Part shown: piece by piece, positions 53,730-63,032 of the stretch
How the letters are laid out: each line of letters starts with the position of its first letter
Numbering within the stretch: position 1 is the stretch's first letter
NCBI GenBank assembly: GCA_016743235.1
Contig: VRZD01000003.1
Coordinates: forward strand, 248,001-312,000
Source of the DNA: Pantanalinema sp. GBBB05
GTDB taxonomy: Bacteria; Cyanobacteriota; Cyanobacteriia; Leptolyngbyales; Leptolyngbyaceae
Length of the DNA: 64,000 bases
Direction of reading: 5' to 3'
Translations under genes and position numbers: made by a program
The notes under the pieces: model-generated
Database searches by the model: none
Told to the model about the DNA's origin: nothing
What the model saw: only the letters and a program-made list of their open reading frames with translations

Positions 53730-54860
53730 CTAATTGGTAGACAACGCTAAACAATCAAGCGGTGACCAAGACACATAAATTGGAGTTTCGACACTGGGAG
53801 GATTATGCATCACATTGGGTTGCATGATGGTAATTTGGTCACCAGATACCAATTCCACCAAGTAATGCATGTGAGTCCCTAAATACATGACCGTCTGTAA
53901 CCGTCCTTCAAAACAGTTCACAGCGTCACTGGGCGGAGTCAGACTAAAGTGAATTTTTTCAGGGCGGATACTAATCACTGCACTACCTGATGTCGGTTCA
54001 TGCCCATCCCCTGCTCGCTTGACTTTAATCCGTAACCCTTTATCCGTAACAATCCACAGCATCTCCGGATGTGCCCCTTCCACCTTACCGTGCAGTAAGT
54101 TCGTATCCCCAATAAAATCGGCAACGAAGGGGGTTTGCGGACACTCGTAAATTTGGCTGGGCGAACCAATCTGCTCTACCTTGCCGTGATTCATAACCGC
54201 AATGCGATCGGATAAACTCAAGGCTTCTTCTTGATCATGGGTCACCATAACAAACGTTAGCCCCAGTTCCTGGTGCAAGTTCGACAGTTCTACTTGCATC
54301 TCTTTGCGGAGTTTCAAATCTAACGCCCCTAGTGGCTCATCTAACAACACCACTGCTGGACGATTCACCAAAGCTCTGGCTAGAGCAATCCGTTGCTGCT
54401 GACCACCGGATAACTGGACCGGAAACCGTTTGGCAAACGTCTCCATTTTCACCAGCTTTAGCACTTCATCCACCCGATTCTGGATCTCTGCCTTGCTGCG
54501 TTTCTTCAACCGTAAGCCAAAAGCAATATTGTCCCAAACGGTTAAATGGTTAAACAGCGCGTAGCTTTGAAAGACAGTATTGACTGGACGGCGGTAGGAT
54601 GGCACATTACTGACCCGCTGTCCTTGAATCAGGATTTCTCCCGTGGATGGCGTTTCAAATCCGGCAATCAGTCGGAGAGTGGTCGTCTTACCACAACCAG
54701 ATGGTCCCAAAATGCTAAAGAATTCACCTCGCCGAATCCCCAAATCAACGCCACGAACAGCCGTTTCGCCATTAAATACTTTATAGACTTTGCGAAGTTC
54801 GACATCAAATTCAGTATCAGTTGCGGTCGATCGCTGATTTTGGATAGCAGTTTGAGACAT
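53730..54860 (-). CDS. potA: Polyamine ABC transporter ATPase PotA
   Basis: 376 residues. ABC ATPase: Walker A GPSGCGKTTTLRLIAG, signature LSGGQQQRIALARAL, Walker B VVLLDEPLGALDL, and the H-loop in VMVTHDQEEALSLSDR. The C-terminal OB-like regulatory domain (about 280-370) follows. Energises polyamine uptake with PotBCD. First gene of the operon potA-potD-potB-potC. 437 bp of noncoding DNA separates it from the divergent PBP2 gene. Confidence 0.94.
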   Translation of the reverse strand: MSQTAIQNQRSTATDTEFDVELRKVYKVFNGETAVRGVDLGIRRGEFFSILGPSGCGKTTTLRLIAGFETPSTGEILIQGQRVSNVPSYRRPVNTVFQSYALFNHLTVWDNIAFGLRLKKRSKAEIQNRVDEVLKLVKMETFAKRFPVQLSGGQQQRIALARALVNRPAVVLLDEPLGALDLKLRKEMQVELSNLHQELGLTFVMVTHDQEEALSLSDRIAVMNHGKVEQIGSPSQIYECPQTPFVADFIGDTNLLHGKVEGAHPEMLWIVTDKGLRIKVKRAGDGHEPTSGSAVISIRPEKIHFSLTPPSDAVNCFEGRLQTVMYLGTHMHYLVELVSGDQITIMQPNVMHNPPSVETPIYVSWSPLDCLALSTN

Positions 54861-55297
54861 GTTGGCGATTCCCTGTAAGAGGTTAACCAGCGTAAAAATT
54901 CATCTCGTCAACGGTTAAAAATAGGCTGAGAGGTGACTTTCGGGCTAAAGCGGATGACGATGATCTGCCTTCTGGTAGAGTTGCAATTCGAGCTTGAGGT
55001 TTATTTTATCTACCGGCTCTCCATTCAGAATTCCCAATCAAAGATTTAAACTGGGCAACTTCCCCCTAACTCGCTCAGGTCTTATCTCCATCATCCCCGA
55101 ATCCCTCCTTCGTTCCCCAACGTTAAGTTATTTTGAGTAATCTGATACGATTAGTCCTCATAGCATAGTGATGCATTTACCCCATTTCTGGATATTAGAT
55201 TGCCCAATCTGACGCCGCAATCCGCCATCAGTCGCTCAGGTAAAGAATTCTATCGGTTCAATTACTGCATTTCCGCTCCCTCTTCACACCCGAACGC
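54861..55297. other. Divergent intergenic region potA / mrdA
   Basis: About 437 bp, holding the two divergent promoters. I looked for an NtcA box (GTA, 8 bases, TAC) and found only GTAATCTGATAC with six bases between half-sites, which does not fit. Otherwise nothing recognised. Confidence 0.4.
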
Positions 55298-57109
55298 ATG
55301 ACGTTGACTCAATCCTCCACAATTCATCAAACCACCATACCCCGTGCAGGTGGACAACGCTACCGATCCGTGTTTCTGATGGTTGGCATTTCGCTAATCC
55401 TCATAGGTGGCATTGGTAGCCGCCTTGCCTACCTACAACTCGTGGAAGGCGAGCGCAACCGCAAAATGGCGGACGAAAACCGAATCCGCCTGATTCCTAA
55501 ACAACCGGAGCGAGGTAAAGTCCTCGATCGCAAAGGCAGAATTTTGGCTGGGAGCCGATTATCTCATTCCGTATTTCTCTGGCCCTTAGCTCGCAAAAAA
55601 GGGGAATGGGAACCGACGGTCAAACGACTAGCCCAAATCCTCGAGATTCCTGAGGAGCCAATTCGCAAACGGCTAGAGCAGGCAGGCTACAACTCACCGT
55701 CACTAGTCCGGATTGCCCGAGGAATTAGTCCCGCTCAGGTAACTGCCTTGACTGAGTATAGTAACGAAATGGAAGGGGTCCAGGTGGATGCGGAAGCTGT
55801 TCGCTATTACCCCAATGGCGATTTAGCCTCCCATGTCTTGGGGTATACCGGCGAACTCAGTGATAAAGATCTGGAGCGCATGAAAGACCAGGGCTATCGC
55901 CTTGGGGATGTGGTGGGTCAAATGGGGGTAGAGTCAGCCTTTGAAAGCCAACTCCGGGGAGAATGGGGCGGTCAGCAGGTTGAAGTGGACGGTGCTGGAC
56001 AAGTGGTCCGGATTCTTGGGCAGAAAGAAACCCATGCGGGTAAAGATGTCACACTGACTCTGGATCTGGAGTTGCAAAAGGCAGCGGAAATCGCGTTGGG
56101 CGATCGCAAAGGGGCGATCGTCGCCATTGCGCCTAAGAATGGAGCCGTCTTGGCGATGGTCAGTCGCCCAGCCTTTGATCCAAATCTCTTTTCCACTCGC
56201 ATTACCGATGCTCAATGGCAACGGCTGCAAAGCGAAGACCATCCCTTTGTCAATCGCACTTTGCAAGGATTTCCCCCGGCTAGTACGTTCAAAATCGTCA
56301 CGACGACGGCAGGAATTGAGTCGGGTAAATTTAGTCCAGACACTGTATTGGGTACGTATCCGTCAATTACAGTCGGTGGGATTGAGTTCGGAGATTGGAA
56401 CCGGGCTGGCTTTGGTCCCTTAGGGTTTGTGGGAGCCTTGGCCTGGAGTAGTGATACCTTCTTTTACCAAATTGGCATGGGGATTGGCGATCAAACGTTG
56501 ATTCAATGGACGCGGCGCTATGGATTTGGTCGCAAAACTGGCATTGAATTATCGGATGAAGAAGCCCCTGGATTAGTCCCCGATGACGCCTGGAAGCGGA
56601 AGACCCTAAATGAGGGTTGGTTTCTGGGGGATACAGTGAATATGTCGATCGGGCAGGGATTCCTCCAAGCTTCCCCTTTACAAGTAGCTGTGATGTTTGC
56701 CGTTCCGGCTAATGGTGGCTACCTGGTCAAACCCCACTTGCTAAAAGACAATGAAGATTCTCGGAATTGGCGAGAGTCATTAAACCTACAACCAGCCACA
56801 ATCCAAGTTCTGCAAGATGGGTTACGCAGTGTTGTAGACGGTGGTACAGGCTCTGCATTAAATGTGGCAAGCCTACCCGCAGTAGCTGGGAAAAGTGGCA
56901 CTGCCGAAGACTTTGGGCGCGAATCCCATGCCTGGTTCGGAGCCTATGCTCCGGCAGATCAGCCTGAAATTATCGTAGTTGCCTTTGCCGAAAACTCAGG
57001 GGGGGGCGGGGGGTCAGTAGCGGCTCCGATGGTGCGCCAAGTCCTAGAAGCATACTTTAACCGGAAACCCGCTCAAGCCGCTGAAATCGAGTCAGTGCCA
57101 ACCGACTAA
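55298..57109 (+). CDS. mrdA: Class B penicillin-binding protein 2
   Basis: 603 residues. Peptidoglycan transpeptidase of the elongation complex. N-terminal cytoplasmic tail and one membrane segment (VFLMVGISLILIGGIGSRLAY), dimerisation domain (ENRIRLIPKQPERGKVLDRK), then the transpeptidase domain with the active-site SxxK in PASTFKIVTT, SxN-type SSDTFFYQIG and KTG in GKSGTAEDF. All three motifs are present. Convergent with cysK, stops 10 bp apart. Confidence 0.95.
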   Translation: MTLTQSSTIHQTTIPRAGGQRYRSVFLMVGISLILIGGIGSRLAYLQLVEGERNRKMADENRIRLIPKQPERGKVLDRKGRILAGSRLSHSVFLWPLARKKGEWEPTVKRLAQILEIPEEPIRKRLEQAGYNSPSLVRIARGISPAQVTALTEYSNEMEGVQVDAEAVRYYPNGDLASHVLGYTGELSDKDLERMKDQGYRLGDVVGQMGVESAFESQLRGEWGGQQVEVDGAGQVVRILGQKETHAGKDVTLTLDLELQKAAEIALGDRKGAIVAIAPKNGAVLAMVSRPAFDPNLFSTRITDAQWQRLQSEDHPFVNRTLQGFPPASTFKIVTTTAGIESGKFSPDTVLGTYPSITVGGIEFGDWNRAGFGPLGFVGALAWSSDTFFYQIGMGIGDQTLIQWTRRYGFGRKTGIELSDEEAPGLVPDDAWKRKTLNEGWFLGDTVNMSIGQGFLQASPLQVAVMFAVPANGGYLVKPHLLKDNEDSRNWRESLNLQPATIQVLQDGLRSVVDGGTGSALNVASLPAVAGKSGTAEDFGRESHAWFGAYAPADQPEIIVVAFAENSGGGGGSVAAPMVRQVLEAYFNRKPAQAAEIESVPTD

Positions 57110-57119
57110 CCCCTAGGAA

Positions 57120-58082
57120 TTAATTCAATACGGCATACTCCGCCGCTTCCAAATCCTTAAATAGCGGGGTACTGAGATAGCGTTCACCAAAACTCGGTTG
57201 CACCATCACAATCAAGCGTCCTGCATTTTCTGGACGCTTCGCGACCTGGATGGCTGCATATAAAGCTGCCCCCGAGGAAATGCCCGACAGCAAGCCTTCT
57301 TCCCGAGCCAATTGGCGGGCATAGGCGATCGCATCATCATCTGGCACAGTAATCACTTCATCCACTAAAGCCGCCTCATAAATACTGGGAATAAAACCAG
57401 CGCCAATGCCTTGGATCTTATGAGCACCCGGTTTACCGCCCGATAGGACTGGACTACTGGCAGGTTCTACGGCAATCACCTGAAATCCTGGCTTCCGTGG
57501 CTTTAGGGCTTCAGCGACTCCGGTAATCGTGCCACCGGTTCCAACACCCGCAATCAAAATATCCACTTGACCATCCGTATCTGCCCAGATTTCTTCTGCG
57601 GTCGTTTCCCGATGGATTTTGGGATTGGCTGGGTTCCGGAACTGCTGCAACATATAGGCATTCGATGTATTGCTAACAATTTCCTGGGCACGCGCGATCG
57701 CCCCTCTCATCCCTTCTACCCCAGGAGTTAACTCCAGTTGGGCACCGTAGGCCTTGAGCATAGCTCGCCGCTCCAGACTCATCGTATCCGGCATTGTTAG
57801 AATCAGATGATAGCCCTTAGCTGCCGCCACCATTGCTAGAGCAATTCCTGTATTGCCCGAAGTTGGCTCTACCAAAATCGTTTTTCCGGGCTGAATCAAA
57901 CCAGCCGCTTCCGCTTCCTGCACCATACTGACGCCAATCCGGTCTTTTACTGATGCTGCCGGATTCATGCCTTCCAATTTCACTAGAATCTGGGCAACGC
58001 AGCCCGCGTTCTGAGGAATTTTGTTGAGTTGGACGAGCGGCGTATGTCCAACCAACTCGGTCACATCTTTGGCAATCCGCAT
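57120..58082 (-). CDS. cysK: Cysteine synthase
   Basis: 320 residues from ATG 58082 ([19 protein letters not shown]); a longer frame to 58103 is possible. PLP enzyme joining O-acetylserine and sulfide. PLP Lys in [14 protein letters not shown], phosphate-binding [13 protein letters not shown], the LVEPTSG loop, and [13 protein letters not shown], plus [12 protein letters not shown]. Standard length and motifs. Monocistronic as far as seen. Confidence 0.94.
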   Translation of the reverse strand: MRIAKDVTELVGHTPLVQLNKIPQNAGCVAQILVKLEGMNPAASVKDRIGVSMVQEAEAAGLIQPGKTILVEPTSGNTGIALAMVAAAKGYHLILTMPDTMSLERRAMLKAYGAQLELTPGVEGMRGAIARAQEIVSNTSNAYMLQQFRNPANPKIHRETTAEEIWADTDGQVDILIAGVGTGGTITGVAEALKPRKPGFQVIAVEPASSPVLSGGKPGAHKIQGIGAGFIPSIYEAALVDEVITVPDDDAIAYARQLAREEGLLSGISSGAALYAAIQVAKRPENAGRLIVMVQPSFGERYLSTPLFKDLEAAEYAVLN

Positions 58083-58573
58083 AATTCGAGTTGTGCTCCT
58101 CAACGCTAATTACTGATAAGACATAAATTTGTTGCGAGTAGATAAGCGTAGGCTACTCCGAGAAACTGCTTTCATCAGGAATCTCACAGTAATTTAAGCT
58201 CACCTCCAATATACTACGGTTACCCGATAGATTTTAAGACCTTTTGTCGAGCCAATATTTTTTTTAATGTCCCCTTTTATACCGAATGTGAAGGCAAACG
58301 GCTTCGCGATCGCTCAAGGCTGGGTTTCCTTTACAGTTTTTTATAGTTTGGGCGTAATTTCAGCTAGATTAACCGGGTTTTAGTAGTCTGTGATACTGAA
58401 TATTGCTTGCATAGCTCAAGAGATAAGCAAGATGAAGCAGATTTTTTAAGAATGATTTAATATTTCCCCGATCTTGAGCAGATCGCTGAAATTGCTTTTA
58501 TTGTGTAGTGAGTGAACAGAGGGTTTGTTCGGATATGGTTAGCCAAACTTTACATAGGTGCTATCTGTCCATG
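58083..58573. other. Intergenic region
   Basis: About 490 bp with an AT-rich right part and a HIP1 site near 58308. No gene or known RNA recognised. Contains the cysK promoter on one strand and that of the small membrane protein on the other. Confidence 0.35.
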
Positions 58574-58864
58574 ATGACGTTACCAATGTTGCTCCGTTCC
58601 CTACTCTTGGCAAGTATGCTAAGTTTCGCCGTACCGCTACTGGTACTCGGAGTCCTAATATTTTGTCTATCTCTATTTACCTGGCTACCAGTATCTGAGG
58701 CAGTAGCTCAAATTGGGTTAGAGCAACTCTTAAAGTTTTTAGCCGTTTTTGGGCAGGGAGATGCCTTTCAGGGCGTTATCATTATTGGCTCTACTTGTAG
58801 CTTGGTCGGCACGTTGTTTGACAGCTATGCCTACTATCAGCGGCAATCCTTAAAAGACAGTTAA
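58574..58864 (+). CDS. Small membrane protein of unknown function
   Basis: 96 residues from ATG 58574; longer starts (GTG 58508, ATG 58535) are possible. Two or three hydrophobic helices (LLRSLLLASMLSFAVPLLVL, LGVLIFCLSLFTWLPV, GVIIIGSTCSLVGTLFDSY). Charged ends. I do not recognise the family; membrane location is clear. Upstream of marC on the same strand, 165 bp away. Confidence 0.58.
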   Translation: MTLPMLLRSLLLASMLSFAVPLLVLGVLIFCLSLFTWLPVSEAVAQIGLEQLLKFLAVFGQGDAFQGVIIIGSTCSLVGTLFDSYAYYQRQSLKDS

Positions 58865-59029
58865 CTATAGATTTTCCGAATTGATTTGCTGCCCCTTTCT
58901 TTCGATGTATCAATATGGCTTGGCGCGAATCTATGTTTGGTACTCTAGGTCAAGCATGAGGCTGACAGCCTGCTGAACCCCGCATTCGTTAAAGTGAAAC
59001 AGGGCTGTCTTAATTAAGCTTGGAGAACT

Positions 59030-59632
59030 GTGGACATTTCAGTATTTGCCCAAACGTTTATTGCCGTGTTTGTGATGGCGGATGCCTTGGGCAACGCCCC
59101 GATCGTTTCTTTATTAACCAAAGGAATGGAAGCCGCCGATCGAGGACGGGCAATCGATCGAGCGAGTTTAATTGCCACTGTGGTACTACTCGCCTTTGCC
59201 TTTAGCGGGCAGGCAATTTTGCACTATTTGCATGTCAGTATGGGGGCTTTAGAGGCAGCAGGTGGGTTGTTGCTCCTATTGATTGCCCTCGATATGTTGC
59301 AAGGCAAGTTAGATGTGCCCACCGTAGAGCCCGATCATGATGTTGCCATCACGCCTTTAGCCTTACCGCTCCTGGCAGGTCCAGGGACGCTCACAACCGT
59401 GATGCTAATGATGTCTGAATCACCCGATGCCCGGATCAGTGTGGTTGTCGGAATTATTTCAGCGATGTTGATTACTTGGATTATTGTCCGGCAATCAGTG
59501 TATATCGACCAATGGATGGGGGCACAGGGAGCCATGATTGCCGTAAAACTGTTGGGGTTTTTGCTAGCAGCATTGGCGATCGAAATCGGTAGTGCAGGAC
59601 TGCGCGAGTTATTTCTGATCGCTAGTTCCTAA
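59030..59632 (+). CDS. MarC family membrane protein
   Basis: 200 residues, GTG start with GGAG upstream. Six hydrophobic helices typical of MarC/YchE (FAQTFIAVFVMADALGNAPI, LLLLIALDMLQGKLD, PLALPLLAGPGTLTTVML). MarC was once linked to drug resistance and related proteins to amino acid transport; true function is open. Convergent with gatA. Confidence 0.85.
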   Translation: MDISVFAQTFIAVFVMADALGNAPIVSLLTKGMEAADRGRAIDRASLIATVVLLAFAFSGQAILHYLHVSMGALEAAGGLLLLLIALDMLQGKLDVPTVEPDHDVAITPLALPLLAGPGTLTTVMLMMSESPDARISVVVGIISAMLITWIIVRQSVYIDQWMGAQGAMIAVKLLGFLLAALAIEIGSAGLRELFLIASS

Positions 59633-59646
59633 CCCCCATTCAAGAT

Positions 59647-61098
59647 TTAGAGCAATTGGGGCGATCTCTGGTGCCAGTCAGTCGCTTGCTCATAAGCATG
59701 GGCCACCTGAAAGATCAGATCTTCCCGTAAGACATTAGCGACAATTTGTAAGCCGATCGGCAATCCCTGGGCATCAAAGCCACAGGGAATACTCATTCCC
59801 GGCAGTCCAGCCAGATTCACTGGAATCGTCATTAAGTCAGACAGGTACATGCTGAGCGGATCTTCGGTCTTTTCGCCAGCCTTAAATGCTGTGGTAGGAG
59901 CGGTAGGAGACACTAACACATCCACCTGTTCAAAGGCTTGTTCAAAGTCCTGTTTGATCAGAGTCCGGACTTTTTGGGCCTTGAGATAGTAGGCATCATA
60001 GTAGCCTGCCGATAAGGCATACGTACCAATCATGATCCGGCGTTTCACCTCAGAGCCAAAGCCCTGCGCCCGCGTCTTGGTGTACATGTCCATCAGGTTC
60101 TCGGCTTGCTCAGTCCGGTAGCCATATTTGACACCGTCATACCGAGCCAAGTTCGCTGAAGCCTCGGATGGCGCAATGATGTAGTAGGTGGGCAAGCCGT
60201 AGCGGAAGCGGGGACAGGAGATTTCTTGGATCTCTGCGCCTAAGTCTGCCAATTGCTGAATCGCTTTCCGGGTTGCCGCTTCTACAATGGGATCCAGACC
60301 TTCGCCGTATGTTTCACGAATCACACCGACCTTCTTCCCTTTCAAGTCGGGAATCAGGTATTGGGTGTAGTCGGGAATCGGCACATTCAAGCTGGTGGAA
60401 TCTTTCGGATCATGACCAGCGATCGCCCCTAGCAAAATCGCTGTATCTTCTACCGTCCGACCAAACGGACCAATTTGATCAAGTGAGGACGCATACGCCA
60501 CTAACCCATACCGGGAGACTAAGCCATAGGTCGGCTTCAAACCCACCACGCCACACAGGGAAGCGGGTTGGCGGATAGATCCACCTGTATCCGAACCCAG
60601 CGACACTACACATTCTGCCGCCGCCACTGCTGCCGCCGAGCCACCGGATGAACCACCGGGAACCCGTTCTACATCCCAGGGATTTCCCGTTATTTGATAG
60701 GCGGAGGTTTCAGTCGAGCTGCCCATCGCGAACTCGTCCATGTTAGTTTTGCCCACCATGACGGCTCCAGCTGCCGCCAATTTCTGAGTCACGGTCGATT
60801 CGTAGGGCGGCACAAAGTTTTCGAGAATCCGGGAGGCACAGGTGGTGCGGATCCCTTTCGTACAGAGGTTGTCCTTAATGCCGATCGGAATGCCTGCCAG
60901 TAGCCCAATCTCTTCTCCTGCGGCGATCTGGGCATCCACTTGCCGAGCCTGTTCTAATGCCCGCTCGGGAGTGACGAGCAGGAAACTATGCAGCTTCGGT
61001 TCCAGCGCTTCAATCCGCTCCAGGGCTTCCTGGGCAATTTCAACGGCAGAGCGCTTTTTCTGAACAAGTTGTTGGTGAAGGGTACGAATCGATGCCAT
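59647..61098 (-). CDS. gatA: Glutamyl-tRNA(Gln) amidotransferase subunit A
   Basis: 483 residues. Amidase-signature family. Ser-Ser-Lys triad: Lys in [14 protein letters not shown], cis-Ser and nucleophile Ser in [15 protein letters not shown] and [18 protein letters not shown]. Also [20 protein letters not shown]. Generates ammonia for converting Glu-tRNA(Gln) to Gln-tRNA(Gln) with GatB and GatC; cyanobacteria use this indirect route. GatB and GatC are not in the window. Confidence 0.95.
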   Translation of the reverse strand: MASIRTLHQQLVQKKRSAVEIAQEALERIEALEPKLHSFLLVTPERALEQARQVDAQIAAGEEIGLLAGIPIGIKDNLCTKGIRTTCASRILENFVPPYESTVTQKLAAAGAVMVGKTNMDEFAMGSSTETSAYQITGNPWDVERVPGGSSGGSAAAVAAAECVVSLGSDTGGSIRQPASLCGVVGLKPTYGLVSRYGLVAYASSLDQIGPFGRTVEDTAILLGAIAGHDPKDSTSLNVPIPDYTQYLIPDLKGKKVGVIRETYGEGLDPIVEAATRKAIQQLADLGAEIQEISCPRFRYGLPTYYIIAPSEASANLARYDGVKYGYRTEQAENLMDMYTKTRAQGFGSEVKRRIMIGTYALSAGYYDAYYLKAQKVRTLIKQDFEQAFEQVDVLVSPTAPTTAFKAGEKTEDPLSMYLSDLMTIPVNLAGLPGMSIPCGFDAQGLPIGLQIVANVLREDLIFQVAHAYEQATDWHQRSPQLL

Positions 61099-61217
61099 GC
61101 CGGAATCTCTGGTTTACTCAAAGTCCAAGTCTACAGTAGAACTTTGGCAAAATGCTGTCGAGTTCGCTATGCGATCACGTCTACCCTGATGAACCCTGTA
61201 GCTGTCATCCTGATGCA

Positions 61218-62660
61218 TTACCGTCGCCACTGAAACCAAGCTTGCAGGAAATCTTGCCAACGCGGTTGCTGTTTCAAGCGTAAATCATGCCATTGAGCCG
61301 CCGTTTTGCCAATAATTTCCGATCGCGTCCAGGTCGGTAAATTCAATTTAGCCAACGCTTGAATCGGGAGATTTTGCTGCATCGCTAACGCGATCGGGCC
61401 AATCATTTCGCTCGCCTGACTACCCACAATATGAGCGCCTAAAATCCTGCCATTGCGATGCACAATTAATTTACAAAATCCGGTTAAATTCGCTTGAATT
61501 TGAGCCTTGGGGATGGAGTTAAATGATTCTTGTAAAATCAGTACGGCTTTACCGTAACGTTGAATCGCTGCGGGTTCCGTGAGTCCAATCGCAGCAAGTT
61601 CTGGATCGGCATTGACGAGCAATGGAATGCTTAACTCATCAGCCGTAAATATCGGTAAGAACAAGGCATTCTTTAAAGCAATTCTCGCTTCGTGAATGGC
61701 TCGATGCGGACAATCAGACTGTCGCATTTGTCCCGTACAAGCATAGATTTTCGGATGGCTAGTCCGTTGTTTAGCATTCACGACTAAATCAGTTGGCGAT
61801 CGCTTCACCCCAACCGCATCTAAATTCAAATTGTCTAGTTCTGGCTGCTGCCCGATCGCAATGAGAATTTCATCAGTTTCAATGCCGTGGTTACCTGCCT
61901 GTAACCATTTCTTACCCTGAATCTGGCGAATCTGCGTCACCCGAGTTCGCGTCAGCACTTTCACCCCTGCCGCCTCCAAACTCGCTTGCAACCAAGTGGC
62001 CGCTTGCGGATCAAGTTCCGCCAAAATCTGGTCACTCTCTACGATCAAAGTCACTTGGCAACCCAATTGAGCCAAGGATTGTGTCAACTCGATCGCGGTA
62101 GCACTGCCACCGATAATCACTAACTGCTGCATCGATTGCAGTGTCGATACGTGTTGGGAGATCGTCGTTGCCGTTAAATAGCCAACTTCGGCTAAGCCCG
62201 GAATGTCAGGCACGATCGGGCGGTGATGCACGGCAATCAAATAAGCATTGGCGCTCAGAAACCGACCATTTACCACAAATCCAGGGGTTGGCTTGCGACA
62301 AAATTCGCCACAGCCCGGAATCACATCGACCCCCAATGCCGCTAATTCAGCCGCCGAATTGGTCAATTCAGTCGTGGCTTGAACCGCATCTAACCACCGT
62401 TGCAGATGTTGCCATGGCTCTGCCGTCGCTGGATTCACCTCACCAACATTACCAATTCCTAGTTGCTTAGCTCGTTGCAGTTCCGCCGTCAGTCGTCCCG
62501 CTTCGACCAAAGTGGCTTGAGCCATCGCATCTAGTCGATCACACCCTGATACCCTCTGTTCGACTAATGCCACTCGCGCCTGCAAACGCGCTGCCGCGAT
62601 CGCCGCTTCAATTCCCGCCGCCGTGTTTCCAATAATGACTAAATTGTAGTCAGCCGCCAT
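61218..62660 (-). CDS. FAD/NAD-dependent oxidoreductase lacking the redox disulfide
   Basis: 480 residues. Two-dinucleotide-binding-domain flavoprotein: FAD motif LVIIGNTAAGIEAAIAAARLQ at the N-terminus, NAD motif LVIIGGSATAIELTQSLAQLG, and IYACTGQMRQSD for FAD. The usual CxxxxC redox-active pair is missing; only Cys40 remains (VSGCDRLDAMAQA), and the C-terminal His-Glu dyad region reads LPTWTRSE. So it resembles dihydrolipoamide or mercuric reductases but probably does not do disulfide chemistry. Electron partner unknown. Confidence 0.8.
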   Translation of the reverse strand: MAADYNLVIIGNTAAGIEAAIAAARLQARVALVEQRVSGCDRLDAMAQATLVEAGRLTAELQRAKQLGIGNVGEVNPATAEPWQHLQRWLDAVQATTELTNSAAELAALGVDVIPGCGEFCRKPTPGFVVNGRFLSANAYLIAVHHRPIVPDIPGLAEVGYLTATTISQHVSTLQSMQQLVIIGGSATAIELTQSLAQLGCQVTLIVESDQILAELDPQAATWLQASLEAAGVKVLTRTRVTQIRQIQGKKWLQAGNHGIETDEILIAIGQQPELDNLNLDAVGVKRSPTDLVVNAKQRTSHPKIYACTGQMRQSDCPHRAIHEARIALKNALFLPIFTADELSIPLLVNADPELAAIGLTEPAAIQRYGKAVLILQESFNSIPKAQIQANLTGFCKLIVHRNGRILGAHIVGSQASEMIGPIALAMQQNLPIQALAKLNLPTWTRSEIIGKTAAQWHDLRLKQQPRWQDFLQAWFQWRR

Positions 62661-63032
62661 ACACCAACCCAGGACTGCCTCTCACAGCTTAGCCCATTCA
62701 TTACCCAAAGGTCGGCAAGCTCAATTCTCTGGATGCAATCAATCGAAAGACCAACGACTCAACGATGCAAAACAGTAATCACCGCAAGGCTGGTTGTGAT
62801 CAAAAACTGAGTCACATGACGTTCGAACAGAGCAACGCCACGCTCACATTGAATTGGATCGCGATCGCATTGAGTTGCACACCGAGCGCATTGAGTCATG
62901 CTGCGAGCAAGTCGGATTGGATCACGATCGCATTGGGTTGCGCGACGATCGAACTCAATGCGATCAGCAGAATAATAATAAAAATTTATACCATCTTAAA
63001 TAAGATATTGAGGTTACTTAATTGTCAGGCGA
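62661..63032. other. Intergenic region with HIP1-linked repeats
   Basis: About 370 bp between two minus-strand genes. It holds a pair of imperfect 26-bp direct repeats and an inverted copy (see the repeat entry). A 101-codon frame (62765-63070) runs through the repeats and into the next gene; I do not accept it as a gene because it is repeat-driven and has low codon quality. Confidence 0.6.
62853..62965. repeat. Direct and inverted repeats centred on GATCGCATTG
   Basis: Copies of a 26-bp unit ATTGGATCRCGATCGCATTG at 62853-62878 and 62916-62941, 63 bp apart (two mismatches). A shorter copy GCGCATTGAGT lies between. GATCGCATTGAGTT (62863-62876) is a perfect inverted match to 62952-62965. The unit contains GCGATCGC or its variant. 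Nature unknown: diverged HIP1-rich tandem array or hairpin element. Confidence 0.75.

Noticed and set aside
54990..55180. Possible NtcA site near the polyamine operon promoter
   Set aside because: The closest match GTAATCTGATAC has six bases between half-sites, not the eight of the NtcA consensus.
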